A program made the translations under genes and the position numbers. From positions 372,001 to 436,000 of the forward strand of contig JACKHE010000001.1 of assembly GCA_020639135.1 (NCBI GenBank): a stretch of 64,000 bases of DNA, in the 5' to 3' direction. The notes beneath the pieces are model-generated. The model was not told the DNA's origin. It worked only from the letters and a program-made list of their open reading frames with translations, and ran no database searches. This document shows positions 18,497 to 26,118 of the stretch, in pieces (position 1 is the first letter of the stretch; each line of letters starts with the position of its first letter). Source of the stretch: Phycisphaeraceae bacterium. GTDB lineage: Bacteria; Planctomycetota; Phycisphaerae; Phycisphaerales; UBA1924.

Positions 18497-19792
18497 ATGG
18501 CATCCGAACCCAACCAGCCCAAGGACCGGACCCACGTCTTCCAGCCCCCCAAAGGCACGCGCGATTTCTACCCCCTCGAACTCGCCAGACGACGCTGGAT
18601 CGAGGACAAGTGGCGGAAGACCGCCGTCCGCCACGGCTTCGACGAGATCGACGGCCCCACTTTCGAGCACCTCGACCTCTACACGGTCAAGTCCGGCGAG
18701 GGCATCGTCTCCGAGCTCTTCTCCTTCACCAGGCAGGGCGGCGACAAGCAATACGCCCTCCGCCCCGAGTTCACCCCCACCCTGGCCAGGATGGCGGCGG
18801 CGCGGGCGAACAGCCTCCCCAAGCCGACCAAGTGGTTCTCGATCTGCCCCTACTTCCGCGCCGAAAACCCGCAGCGCGGGAGGCTCCGCGAGTTCCTGCA
18901 GTGGAACGTGGACGTGATCGGGGACGACTCGCCGCAGGCGGATGCGGATTGCATCGCGACGTGCGCGGGGTTGCTGGAATCCGTCGGCCTCACTCCTGCG
19001 CAGGTGAAACTCAAGGTCAGCAGCCGAACCGCCGTCGCGGAACTCATCCGCGCCGCGGGTGTCCCGCAGGACTACACCGATGCCGCGCTGGTTCTGCTCG
19101 ACAAGCGCGCCAAGCTCGACAGGGACGAGTTCTGCAAGCAGGCCGCCACAATCCAGCTGGACATCGCCGCGTTCGACCGCAAGGCGGGGGACCTCGCGTC
19201 TGTGGCGTCCATCGAATCGCTGCAAGCCCTCATCAAGAACATCGGCCTCACGGACTGGTGCGGAATCGACCTGAGCATTGTCCGGGGCCTCGCCTACTAC
19301 ACCGGGGCCGTCTTCGAAGTCCACGAAACCACCGGCGCCGAGCGCGCCATCGCCGGCGGTGGGCGCTACGACAACCTCATCGAACTCTTCGGCGGCCCCC
19401 CCACCCCCGCGGTCGGCTTCGCGATGGGCGACGTCGTCCTTGCCCTCGTCCTCCAGGACAAGGGCCTGATGCCAAAGGACGACGAAATTGCCGCCGACTT
19501 GGGCCTGCGCCCCGACGTCTTCGTCATCCCGACGACCGAGACCGAACATCTGATGCAGCCCCTCGTCGCGCGTTTGCGCCGAGAGGGCCTGCACGCGCGC
19601 CACACCTACAAGTCCACGCGCAACGTCGGGAAACTGCTCAAAGAAGCGGGAAACGCCAACGCGCGATTCGCGCTGATCCTCGAGTCCGACACCGTCTGCT
19701 CGCTCAAGAACCTCGACACCAACGAGCAGACCGACAGCGTCCCGATGAGCGAGGCCCTCGAACGCATCGCCCCTCCCCCACGCCCGGGATGA
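18497..19792 (+). CDS. hisS: Histidine-tRNA ligase
   Basis: Class II aminoacyl-tRNA synthetase charging tRNA-His, 431 residues, the usual length. Features seen: KGTRDFYP near the N-terminus, motif 2 (YALRPEFTPTLARM and WFSICPYFRAENPQRGRLREFLQ), the HisA motif RGLAYYTGAVFEV, motif 3 region GGGRYDNLIELFGG, and the C-terminal anticodon-binding domain. The C-terminal PRPG and the stop codon TGA are encoded inside the palindrome at 19783-19809, so the repeat has become part of this gene's 3' end. Confidence 0.95.
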   Translation: MASEPNQPKDRTHVFQPPKGTRDFYPLELARRRWIEDKWRKTAVRHGFDEIDGPTFEHLDLYTVKSGEGIVSELFSFTRQGGDKQYALRPEFTPTLARMAAARANSLPKPTKWFSICPYFRAENPQRGRLREFLQWNVDVIGDDSPQADADCIATCAGLLESVGLTPAQVKLKVSSRTAVAELIRAAGVPQDYTDAALVLLDKRAKLDRDEFCKQAATIQLDIAAFDRKAGDLASVASIESLQALIKNIGLTDWCGIDLSIVRGLAYYTGAVFEVHETTGAERAIAGGGRYDNLIELFGGPPTPAVGFAMGDVVLALVLQDKGLMPKDDEIAADLGLRPDVFVIPTTETEHLMQPLVARLRREGLHARHTYKSTRNVGKLLKEAGNANARFALILESDTVCSLKNLDTNEQTDSVPMSEALERIAPPPRPG

Positions 19793-19809
19793 GCGCAGCG
19801 AATCCCTGG
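19783..19809 (+). repeat. REP-like palindrome, copy 1
   Basis: Arms CCCGGGAT and ATCCCTGG (one arm mismatch) around the loop GAGCGCAGCGA, preceded by CACG. It overlaps the hisS 3' end and contains the hisS stop codon. Confidence 0.85.
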
Positions 19810-19828
19810 ATCTCCCCCTCCCCCAACG

Positions 19829-19856
19829 CCTGGGATGAGGCTCTGCGAATCCCAGG
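19829..19856 (+). repeat. REP-like palindrome, copy 2
   Basis: Arms CCTGGGAT and ATCCCAGG are a perfect 8-bp inverted repeat around GAGGCTCTGCGA, preceded by AACG. It lies 42 bases before the RAYT start codon. Compared with the main consensus, the arms carry a compensated change (C-G to T-A), as expected if pairing is under selection. Confidence 0.85.
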
Positions 19857-19898
19857 ATTGAACCCACCTGCACCGACATTCCCAATACAATCGCGCCC

Positions 19899-20423
19899 AT
19901 GCCTGAACTCTGGTTCCACATCCAGTGGGGCACGTTCGGATCGTGGCTCCCAGGGGACCCGCGAGGATTCCGCAACCACCAGCACCGGATCCACTCGCGC
20001 GGGGATTACAAGAACCCGCCGCCACCCGGGGAGCACCGGGGCCTGCACAACTACGCGCAGCGCGTCCTGCACAAGCCCCGGATCACGCTCGACAACGACG
20101 CGAAAGCCGCCGTCCGCGATGCGATCATCGCCAAGTCGAGCCGGGATGGCGCCCACCTCCGCTGCGTCGCGGTCTCCTCGAATCATGTCCACGCGCTGCT
20201 GAACATCGACCCCGACCACATCACGCCGGTCGTCGGCGCGTTGAAACGCGCAAGCTCGCACGCGATCCGCGATCGGTTCCCGGGTCGCGTCTGGGGAGCG
20301 CGGAAGCACGTCGATGCGGTGCGCGATCAGGGCTACCTGTCGAATGTCGAGTCGTACATCCTCGCGCATTCAAGGATAGAACGCGCCGCGACCTGGCACG
20401 AACGGATGGGGTGTTCCGAGTGA
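19899..20423 (+). CDS. REP-associated tyrosine transposase (Y1/HUH family)
   Basis: A 174-residue protein of the IS200-type Y1 transposase superfamily, RAYT subgroup. The N-terminus has the motif TFGSWLPGDPRGF typical of these small enzymes. The metal-binding HUH motif is His96-Val-His98 in SSNHVHALLNID. The likely nucleophilic tyrosine is Tyr153 in NVESYILAHSR, at the expected distance, preceded by VWGARKHVDAV. Such enzymes cut single-stranded DNA at hairpins next to a short guide. Two palindromes flank it on each side, matching the RAYT/REP arrangement. The ATG at 19899 lacks a strong Shine-Dalgarno. It appears intact. Confidence 0.85.
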   Translation: MPELWFHIQWGTFGSWLPGDPRGFRNHQHRIHSRGDYKNPPPPGEHRGLHNYAQRVLHKPRITLDNDAKAAVRDAIIAKSSRDGAHLRCVAVSSNHVHALLNIDPDHITPVVGALKRASSHAIRDRFPGRVWGARKHVDAVRDQGYLSNVESYILAHSRIERAATWHERMGCSE

Positions 20424-20447
20424 GCGACGCAGGCTGAGTCAATCAAT

Positions 20448-20474
20448 CCTGGGATTCGCTGCGCTCATCCCAGG
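20448..20474 (-). repeat. REP-like palindrome, copy 3 (inverted)
   Basis: On the minus strand: CACG, then arms CCTGGGAT and ATCCCAGG around GAGCGCAGCGA. It is a perfect palindrome, placed 25 bases after the RAYT stop, and the only copy in reverse orientation. Together with copies 1 and 2 it brackets the gene in inverted orientation. Confidence 0.85.
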
Positions 20475-20495
20475 CGTGATCACGCGCCCCCGACG

Positions 20496-20522
20496 CCCGG
20501 GATGAGCGCAGCGAATCCCGGG
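20496..20522 (+). repeat. REP-like palindrome, copy 4
   Basis: Preceded by GACG, with perfect arms CCCGGGAT and ATCCCGGG around GAGCGCAGCGA. This is the consensus copy. It lies 23 bases before the stop codon of the convergent lepB gene. Confidence 0.85.
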
Positions 20523-20544
20523 ATCGAAAGCCCCGAAGCCCCGA

Positions 20545-22179
20545 CTACTTGATAAACCGCATCTCCCCGAAGTTCGGGACCGGGACCTTCCCCAGCGCCT
20601 TCAATGGCGCCGGGAAGTACACGAAGAACGCACGCCCCATCATCAGGTCGCGGTTCACCACGCCCGCCGCCGGGTCGAACTCCTCCGCAACCCACGGGTC
20701 CACGTTCGGCCACATCCGCCCGTCCGCGCTCGCCGGGCTGTTGTCGCCCAGCGTGAAGAACTGATCGCCCCCCAGCGTGAAGACCGTCTCGGGTTTCGTC
20801 GCCCGCATCGGGCCCGAACCCGGCTGGTAGTACAGGTCCCGGTCCAGCCCCACACGGTGCAGCGTCGCGCCGCTGCCCTGGAACAGCCACGTTACCCTCG
20901 GGGAAAGGTACACCCTCGGCTCGGACAGGTTGCGCGACTCCCGCGACTCGTACGCCGTCCCGCGACGGTACACCTCGATCCCCGTCGTCCGCTCGATCCG
21001 CTCGATCGGCGACCAGTCGTACTCCGCGTGGCACACCTCGGCGCCGTCGATCCACACGCTCAGGCGCTGATCGACGTGCCAGAACTCCACGCGGTGCGAC
21101 TCGCCGTCGCCGAAGACCGGGTGATCCGACCCCGCGATCGTCTCCCACCCCAGCTCGTCCGCATTCGTGCGCGCGCTGTCGTCCGCCGTCGGCGCCTCGC
21201 GCTGACGGATCCGCACACCGTCGGGGCCGGTCACCGCCTGGAACTCCATCCCCCGCGTCAGCAGCCGCGCCGTCGCGGTGAACGCCGCGGGGTCGTCCGG
21301 CGTGATGACCGCGCGCAGGCGCAGGTCCGACACCGGGAACCGTGACTTGACGCCCAGCGCCGTCTCGTTGTACGGCGTGTCGTCGTCGATCGGCCACTGG
21401 CCCGCGTTCCACCACAGCGCAGCACCCTGCGGATTCTCCGGTTTCTTGACCCGGTACGACTTGCCCGTCGTGTCCATCCCCTGGCCGACCCACGGCCCCT
21501 TCCACTCCTTGCCGTCGTGCTCGTCCGCCAGCGGCGCCCACTCGCTCGAGTACAGCGTCCGCCACAGCGATCGCTGGATCCGGCTCGGCTTGCGCGCCAC
21601 CTGCCACGCCCCGCCGGTCGCCGCCGAGCGCGTGAACAGGTCGCCGTCGGCGATCCACAGCTCCTCATTGGGCAGCCCCACCAGCCGCTTGATGTAGTTC
21701 TGCTGCGGCTGCTCCGGGTTCTTGAACACCACCACGTCCCACCGCCTGGGCGAGCGGATCGCGTACAGGTACTTCTGCACCAGGATCCGATCCCCGGCGT
21801 GCACCGGCACGTTCCACTGCGCGAGCCCCAGTCGCGACATCGGGTCCGTCGCCGCGATGTGGCCCATCGCGTTGTTCTCGTCCCGGCGCCCTTGCAACGG
21901 GAAGGGCTTCTGCTGCGAGCGATCGATGTAGTCGCGCGGGTTCGCCTTCCACGTGTACCCCGTGTAGGGGCTGCGGAACTCCATGTGCGCGCCCAGCAGC
22001 GTCGGCGCCATCGACCCCGTCGGGATCACGAACGGCTCGATCACGTACGACCGGAACACGAACGCCAGCACGAACGCGATCAGGATCGACACCAGCGTCT
22101 CGCGCAGCGATTCCTCCTGCTGCCGGCGCTTGCCGGCCGGGGGCGCTGCCGATGCAGGATTCGTTCCGGGGGTCTCCAT
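20545..22179 (-). CDS. lepB: Signal peptidase I with a long internal insertion
   Basis: Inner-membrane serine protease that removes signal peptides, 544 residues against about 200-320 for most bacteria. One membrane helix (about residues 28-44), then box B with catalytic Ser56 in VIPTGSMAPTLLG, box C (GDRILVQKYLY), and box D with the catalytic Lys in NYIKRLVGLPNE. About 270 residues are then inserted before box E (FTLGDNSPASADGR). The insert contains a beta-rich region with Trp-rich segments resembling a LamG-like or concanavalin-like sandwich (VEFWHVDQRLSVWIDG). The ATG at 22179 is used; a GTG at 22191 is possible. Confidence 0.92.
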   Translation of the reverse strand: METPGTNPASAAPPAGKRRQQEESLRETLVSILIAFVLAFVFRSYVIEPFVIPTGSMAPTLLGAHMEFRSPYTGYTWKANPRDYIDRSQQKPFPLQGRRDENNAMGHIAATDPMSRLGLAQWNVPVHAGDRILVQKYLYAIRSPRRWDVVVFKNPEQPQQNYIKRLVGLPNEELWIADGDLFTRSAATGGAWQVARKPSRIQRSLWRTLYSSEWAPLADEHDGKEWKGPWVGQGMDTTGKSYRVKKPENPQGAALWWNAGQWPIDDDTPYNETALGVKSRFPVSDLRLRAVITPDDPAAFTATARLLTRGMEFQAVTGPDGVRIRQREAPTADDSARTNADELGWETIAGSDHPVFGDGESHRVEFWHVDQRLSVWIDGAEVCHAEYDWSPIERIERTTGIEVYRRGTAYESRESRNLSEPRVYLSPRVTWLFQGSGATLHRVGLDRDLYYQPGSGPMRATKPETVFTLGGDQFFTLGDNSPASADGRMWPNVDPWVAEEFDPAAGVVNRDLMMGRAFFVYFPAPLKALGKVPVPNFGEMRFIK

Positions 22180-22241
22180 CTCGCGGCACACCTTATCGGC
22201 GAATCACCGCCGGGGCAGCGCACACGGCGAGATCCTCTTCT

Positions 22242-23633
22242 TCAATCACCTCCGCCTCCGGATCCACCGCCGCCACCGCCCGGCTCGCCGCCACCACCCT
22301 TGCCGCCGCCCCGGCCGCGTCGCCGGCGCCGGCGCTTCTTCTTCGATCCGCCCGAACCCCCGCCCGAACCATCAGGCCCGCCCCCGGCGCCCGCCGACTC
22401 ACCGCCGGGAGACTTGCCGCTCCCATCACCGGGCCGAGATCGTCCCCGGCGACGCTTCTTCTTCCTTGGCCCGCCGGCGCTCTGCCCGTCCTCGTCGCGC
22501 GTGCCGGTCCCGGGCGCCTCGCCGCCGGCGGATCTTTTCGTCTCGCGCTCGCCGCCGTCGCGGTCGCGCCTGCCCGATCGTGACCGCCCCGACCGCCTCG
22601 ATTCGCTCCGGGCCGCCCGCCGCGCCTCTTCGAGCTCCCGCTCGGTGCGTTGCCGCGCCTCCTCCACCAGGCGCTCCGACTCTTCGGGATCGATGAGATT
22701 CTCGATCGGCACCGCGATCTGCCGCCCGTCCGACTCCAGCCGCACCAGCGCCAGCTGCGTCAGGATCTGCGTGTCCACCACGACACCGGGGCCCTCGTCC
22801 GTCCCCACGCGTGATTTCCGGTGCGGCAGCCGCTTGCGCAGCTCCGTGTAGGTCTCGTCCTCGTACCGCAGGCAGCACATCAGCCGCCCGCAGCGTCCGC
22901 TGATCTTCAGCGGGTCCAGCGTGGCCTTCTGCACCTTCGCCGCGCGCATCGACACCGGCTTGAGCACCTTCAGGAACTGCTTGCAGCAGCAGTACTGCCC
23001 GCACCGCTCGTAGTCCGCCGTCAGCCTCGCCTCGTCGCGCGCGCCGATCTGCCGCAGGTCGATCCGCGTGTGGTGCGTCTCACCAAGCCGGCGCGCCAGC
23101 TCGCGGAAGTCCACCCGGTCCTCCGACGTGAAGTAGAACGTCAGCCGCTCCCCGCCCAGGATCGGCTCCGCATCGACGACCTTGATGTCCAGCCCCAGCT
23201 CGCCCGCGACCGCCCGCGCCCCCCGGACCATCCCGTCGATGCCCGATTCGAGCTCCGCCTGCAGCTGAAGGTCCTCGGGCTCCGCGATCCGGATCGCCCG
23301 CCCGTCGGTGAAGAACGGGAAGTCCTTGCCCCCCGAGGCGTCGATGTACTCGAGCATCTCCTGCCGCGACACACTCGAGCCGCAGCCGGCGTTCTTGCAG
23401 GTGCTCGTCAGCAGTTCGGCAAGCTCGGTCCCGCGGTGCGTGCGGACGACCATCTTCGTCCCGCACCCGGGCGAGAGTTCGCCGCGGTAGGCGTACTCCC
23501 CGATCAGCCGCATCCGGCCGAAGCGGAACAGCAGCGTCTTGGGGCGCTCGACCGCGTCCCGCGCCAGCTCCTCCTCCTCTTGGCGCGCCTGCGCCATGTC
23601 CAGCTCGAACTGCTCCAGCGGAAAAATCGACAT
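22242..23633 (-). CDS. PSP1-domain protein with a Gly/Arg-rich tail
   Basis: Homologue of YaaT/RicT, a PSP1 protein; in Bacillus the Ric complex affects RNA processing and sporulation. The PSP1 core runs through about residue 290, with LTFYFTSEDRVDFRELARRLG, RIDLRQIGARDEARL, the Cys-rich CGQYCCCKQFL and SGRCGRLMCCLRYE. It likely binds an iron-sulfur cluster, by analogy with the Ric complex. Residues about 350-463 are a charged coiled coil (ERELEEARRAARSE) followed by a low-complexity Lys/Arg/Gly tail (KKKRRRRRRGRGGG, then poly-Gly) suggestive of RNA binding. It is 51 bases downstream of lepB in chromosome order but transcribed toward it. Confidence 0.88.
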   Translation of the reverse strand: MSIFPLEQFELDMAQARQEEEELARDAVERPKTLLFRFGRMRLIGEYAYRGELSPGCGTKMVVRTHRGTELAELLTSTCKNAGCGSSVSRQEMLEYIDASGGKDFPFFTDGRAIRIAEPEDLQLQAELESGIDGMVRGARAVAGELGLDIKVVDAEPILGGERLTFYFTSEDRVDFRELARRLGETHHTRIDLRQIGARDEARLTADYERCGQYCCCKQFLKVLKPVSMRAAKVQKATLDPLKISGRCGRLMCCLRYEDETYTELRKRLPHRKSRVGTDEGPGVVVDTQILTQLALVRLESDGRQIAVPIENLIDPEESERLVEEARQRTERELEEARRAARSESRRSGRSRSGRRDRDGGERETKRSAGGEAPGTGTRDEDGQSAGGPRKKKRRRGRSRPGDGSGKSPGGESAGAGGGPDGSGGGSGGSKKKRRRRRRGRGGGKGGGGEPGGGGGGSGGGGD

Positions 23634-23881
23634 GGGTGGCTCGCCCGTCTCGCGTTCGACCGGTCAACGGCGCCGCGCCGCCACCCCGATTCGGTTCGGG
23701 GGCGCGGGTGAGAGCCGGTCCGGTTGCCGTCGGGAAGGGTTTCATGCCCCGCCGGGTCCCCGACCGACCGCGACGGCTCCAAACGCGAGATGCGAGCCCA
23801 AGCATACCCCGCCCGCCCGCGCAGGAACAAAGCCGGGCGTTCCCGGTCCCGAGGCTTCGTGGAAGCTGATTCGGGAACTCT

Positions 23882-24241
23882 TTACGGCCTGCCCGACCCA
23901 GAGCCCACCGTCGCCCGCCGCGCGTTGTCGAAGAGCTGCTTGAGGTCGTAGCTGTCCATCAGCCGGACCCCCTCGCGGGCCTTGGCGCTGTAGATCAGCA
24001 CCTTCTCGGCCCGCTGGTCGAGCAGGATCAGGTTGTCCTGCCCGTCGCCGCCGGAAGCGGTCAGCACCGTGTAGTCATTGACCGTCGAGACCACGCCCGC
24101 CTGCGCCGTCGAAACACCGCCCGGGATCCGGCCCGCCTGCGTGATGATCAGCGCCAGGATCACGAACGCGCTCGCCCACAGCGCCGCCGGCGCCGGTGTC
24201 GCCCTGCCGGGCCCGTCAGCAGTCACTCCGCTCCTGCTCAT
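23882..24241 (-). CDS. Small membrane-anchored protein of unknown function
   Basis: A 119-residue protein with one N-terminal hydrophobic helix (ALWASAFVILALIITQAG) and a short soluble region with beta-strand character (NDYTVLTASGGDGQDNLILLDQRAEKVLIYS). The ATG at 24241 overlaps the stop codon of the preceding gene by four bases (ATGA), so the two are translationally coupled. It is the last gene of the minus-strand run beginning with the HYExAFE-like gene. No family is recognised. Confidence 0.7.
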   Translation of the reverse strand: MSRSGVTADGPGRATPAPAALWASAFVILALIITQAGRIPGGVSTAQAGVVSTVNDYTVLTASGGDGQDNLILLDQRAEKVLIYSAKAREGVRLMDSYDLKQLFDNARRATVGSGSGRP

Positions 24242-24543
24242 CGCCCGACCCTCCCCGTCGCCTGGCTGTCGGCGCCCAGATCCCGGAACCCCACCGGACG
24301 CATCTGCCGGCGGGTCTGCTCCCACTCCACGGCCACCATCTCCTGGTTCGCCGCGTCCACGATGTAGATCACCTCGAACGTCTGACCCTGCAGCAGGCCC
24401 GAGACCATCGTGTAATCGCCCGGCTCCCGTGCCCGCGCCGGCTGCTGCGCCGTCGCCCCCGGCGCCAGCGTCACCACCGCAAGGCACAGCGCCAGCGCCG
24501 CGTTCAACCCGATCAACCCCGGGACCGCTCGCCGTTTCGTCAT
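24238..24543 (-). CDS. Small exported protein of unknown function
   Basis: A 101-residue protein with a signal peptide (basic start, GLNAALALCLAVVTLAPGATA, predicted cut after ATA). The mature part is short with EVIYIVDAANQEMVAVEWEQ, similar in flavour to the IYIVD/ILLDQ segment of the next gene, suggesting the two are related. It is coupled to the downstream gene by an ATGA overlap. No family is recognised. Confidence 0.7.
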   Translation of the reverse strand: MTKRRAVPGLIGLNAALALCLAVVTLAPGATAQQPARAREPGDYTMVSGLLQGQTFEVIYIVDAANQEMVAVEWEQTRRQMRPVGFRDLGADSQATGRVGR

Positions 24544-24604
24544 CGTGCGCTCCTGTCGCCCCGTGTCCGCCCGTCGATTCGCACGCCGGAGCCGGACGGT
24601 TCGG

Positions 24605-24850
24605 TCAGTTCCGGACCTCGCGCTTGCTCTTCATGATGCTCAGGGCGACCACGCCGCCCGTCAGCACCACCAGCACGCCGTACTGGATCAGCGCCGGGGG
24701 CTTGTCGCTCGACGTCGGCGTCGGGGGCAGCTTCGTCTGCTGCTGCTCGAACTGCGCCAGCGCCGAGGGCGCCGCCGCAAGCACCGCCATCGCGATCGCC
24801 AACGGCGCCAGCGCCGCGATCACCGCCCGGGATGGAGACTTCCGCGTCAT
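24605..24850 (-). CDS. Small exported protein with a C-terminal membrane helix
   Basis: An 81-residue protein with a signal peptide ending in ALAQF, a short Gln/Pro/Thr-rich segment, then a membrane helix (IQYGVLVVLTGGVVALSIM) and a basic tail (KSKREVRN). Its ATG at 24850 overlaps the stop codon of the HYExAFE-like gene by ATGA. It is one of three tiny envelope proteins in a row, the other two being the genes at 24238 and 23882. Confidence 0.7.
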   Translation of the reverse strand: MTRKSPSRAVIAALAPLAIAMAVLAAAPSALAQFEQQQTKLPPTPTSSDKPPALIQYGVLVVLTGGVVALSIMKSKREVRN

Positions 24851-25497
24851 CGCGACGAAGATACGCACCCCGTCGCGGCCTGTAAAGAAGATCCCGCCCC
24901 GGCGGCATCCCCCGCGGTCGCCCCAACCACCGCGCACAGCGGCTGGCTCTCCGACTCGAACAACGCCGTCGGGATGTGCACCGTCCGCCACCGCGCGCTG
25001 CGCCGCACCATCGACTCCCGGTACACGTCCAGCCACACCGCGCGCACCGCGTACCAACGCCCCTGGTGCTCGAACACCTCCTGGAACAGCGCCGCCGGCG
25101 GCTGCGCCTCGCACCGGTACAAAAACACGAACGCCGACCGGAACCCCTCGCCGAAGACCGATTCCCACCGGCCCAGCGAGGCCACGTCGTCCTCCGTCAC
25201 CCAGCTCTCCAGCCGCCCCGGCGAGCACGACCCCGCCGCTCGCCGGGCCCCGATCTTCCGTCCCTTGACGTCCACCAGCAGGTTCGTCCGGGGCCCGTAC
25301 ACCACGAAATCGAACGTCTTGAGCGACCCCGACCGCCCTCGCTCCGGGCGATGGTCCGGGCCCGGCTCTGCGAGGCTGAGCCTCGCCCCCTCCGGCAGCA
25401 GCGCCCGCCGCGCCTCGTTCACCGAGACATAGGGAACCCCCAACCCGCGGAGATGCCCCTCGAACGCCCGCTCGTATGCACTCCGATACTGGCCCAT
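24847..25497 (-). CDS. HYExAFE-like protein, possible PD-(D/E)XK fold
   Basis: A 216-residue protein. The N-terminus contains SAYERAFEGHLR, close to the HYExAFE signature of a family common in planctomycetes. Residues about 60-80 read FDFVVYGPRTNLLVDVKGRK, a hydrophobic strand-turn-strand with Asp and D-x-K spacing like a PD-(D/E)XK nuclease core; this is a structural guess. No function has been established. The ATG at 25497 gives the family-like N-terminus; the longer frame to 25569 adds a hydrophobic stretch that is probably noncoding. It is coupled by ATGA to the next small gene and starts 84 bases after the pseudopilin gene. Confidence 0.7.
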   Translation of the reverse strand: MGQYRSAYERAFEGHLRGLGVPYVSVNEARRALLPEGARLSLAEPGPDHRPERGRSGSLKTFDFVVYGPRTNLLVDVKGRKIGARRAAGSCSPGRLESWVTEDDVASLGRWESVFGEGFRSAFVFLYRCEAQPPAALFQEVFEHQGRWYAVRAVWLDVYRESMVRRSARWRTVHIPTALFESESQPLCAVVGATAGDAAGAGSSLQAATGCVSSSR

Positions 25498-25581
25498 GGT
25501 CGGCAGGATAACCCAAACCACAACCAAACAAAAGGCCGTTTCGTGCTCATTCGCACGATTCCGCGCCAATCCCCCGATTGT

Positions 25582-26118
25582 TCACTGAATCTCCACGATC
25601 CCCGTCGCCGCCTTCACCAGCACCAACCGGTCGCCGGCGCCGTTGTGCAGCGTGATCGTGATGTCCGCCATCGACGCCAGGCGCCCGAACCCGTCGAACT
25701 GCACCGTGTCCGACGCCTCGTCCACGCTGATCGTCACCCCGGCGAGCTCCGCCGCAGCACCGACCCCGAACGTGATCGACCTCGGCTCCTCCGAGTACTG
25801 CGCCAGGATCGGCGCGTCCGGGTCCGACGCCGTCGCCACCCAGTACCCCGTCCCGTCGGCGCTCGCCTTGAAGAGCCCCGGGTCGTTCGGGTCCGCCAGC
25901 GCCACCGACTGCGCGTACTCCAGGTCCGACGCGACCATGTTCGCCGCGCCCAGAAGCCGCGCCCGGTCGTCGCCCGAGAGCGTCGGGATCGCCACGGCCA
26001 CCACGATCGCCATGACCACGACCGTGATCAGGATCTCGACGAGCGTGAACGCCCGTCCAACCCGCAGGCCATGGTGACGTGTGGACATCCCGACGCTCCT
26101 CACAACTCGGTCGCTCAT
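25582..26118 (-). CDS. Type II secretion pseudopilin, GspH-like
   Basis: A 178-residue prepilin-like protein with the peptidase motif A before FTLVEILITVVVMAIVVAVAIPTL and Glu at +5, followed by a helix (ANMVASDLEYAQSVAL) and a beta-rich globular domain typical of GspH. The ATG at 26118 overlaps the stop codon of the previous gene by ATGA. An internal Met at residue 11 would give the more usual short leader. It is the fourth gene of a secretion or pilus operon read on the minus strand. Confidence 0.8.
   Translation of the reverse strand: MSDRVVRSVGMSTRHHGLRVGRAFTLVEILITVVVMAIVVAVAIPTLSGDDRARLLGAANMVASDLEYAQSVALADPNDPGLFKASADGTGYWVATASDPDAPILAQYSEEPRSITFGVGAAAELAGVTISVDEASDTVQFDGFGRLASMADITITLHNGAGDRLVLVKAATGIVEIQ

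Larger units (their letters stand above)
19783..20522 (+). mobile_element. RAYT locus flanked by four palindromes (REPtron-like unit)
   Basis: A single transposase-like gene (19899-20423) is bracketed by palindromes at 19783-19809 and 19829-19856 upstream, and 20448-20474 (reverse orientation) and 20496-20522 downstream. This is the arrangement known for REP-associated tyrosine transposases, whose genes are flanked by the same short palindromes that occur scattered between genes elsewhere in the genome. Here seven more copies occur in the window. No tnpB is present and there is no sign of a full IS200/IS605 element. That the enzyme acts on these palindromes is inference. Confidence 0.75.

Noticed and set aside
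19783..20522. A complete IS200/IS605 element.
   Set aside because: No tnpB is present and the palindromes are dispersed; the arrangement fits a domesticated RAYT better.
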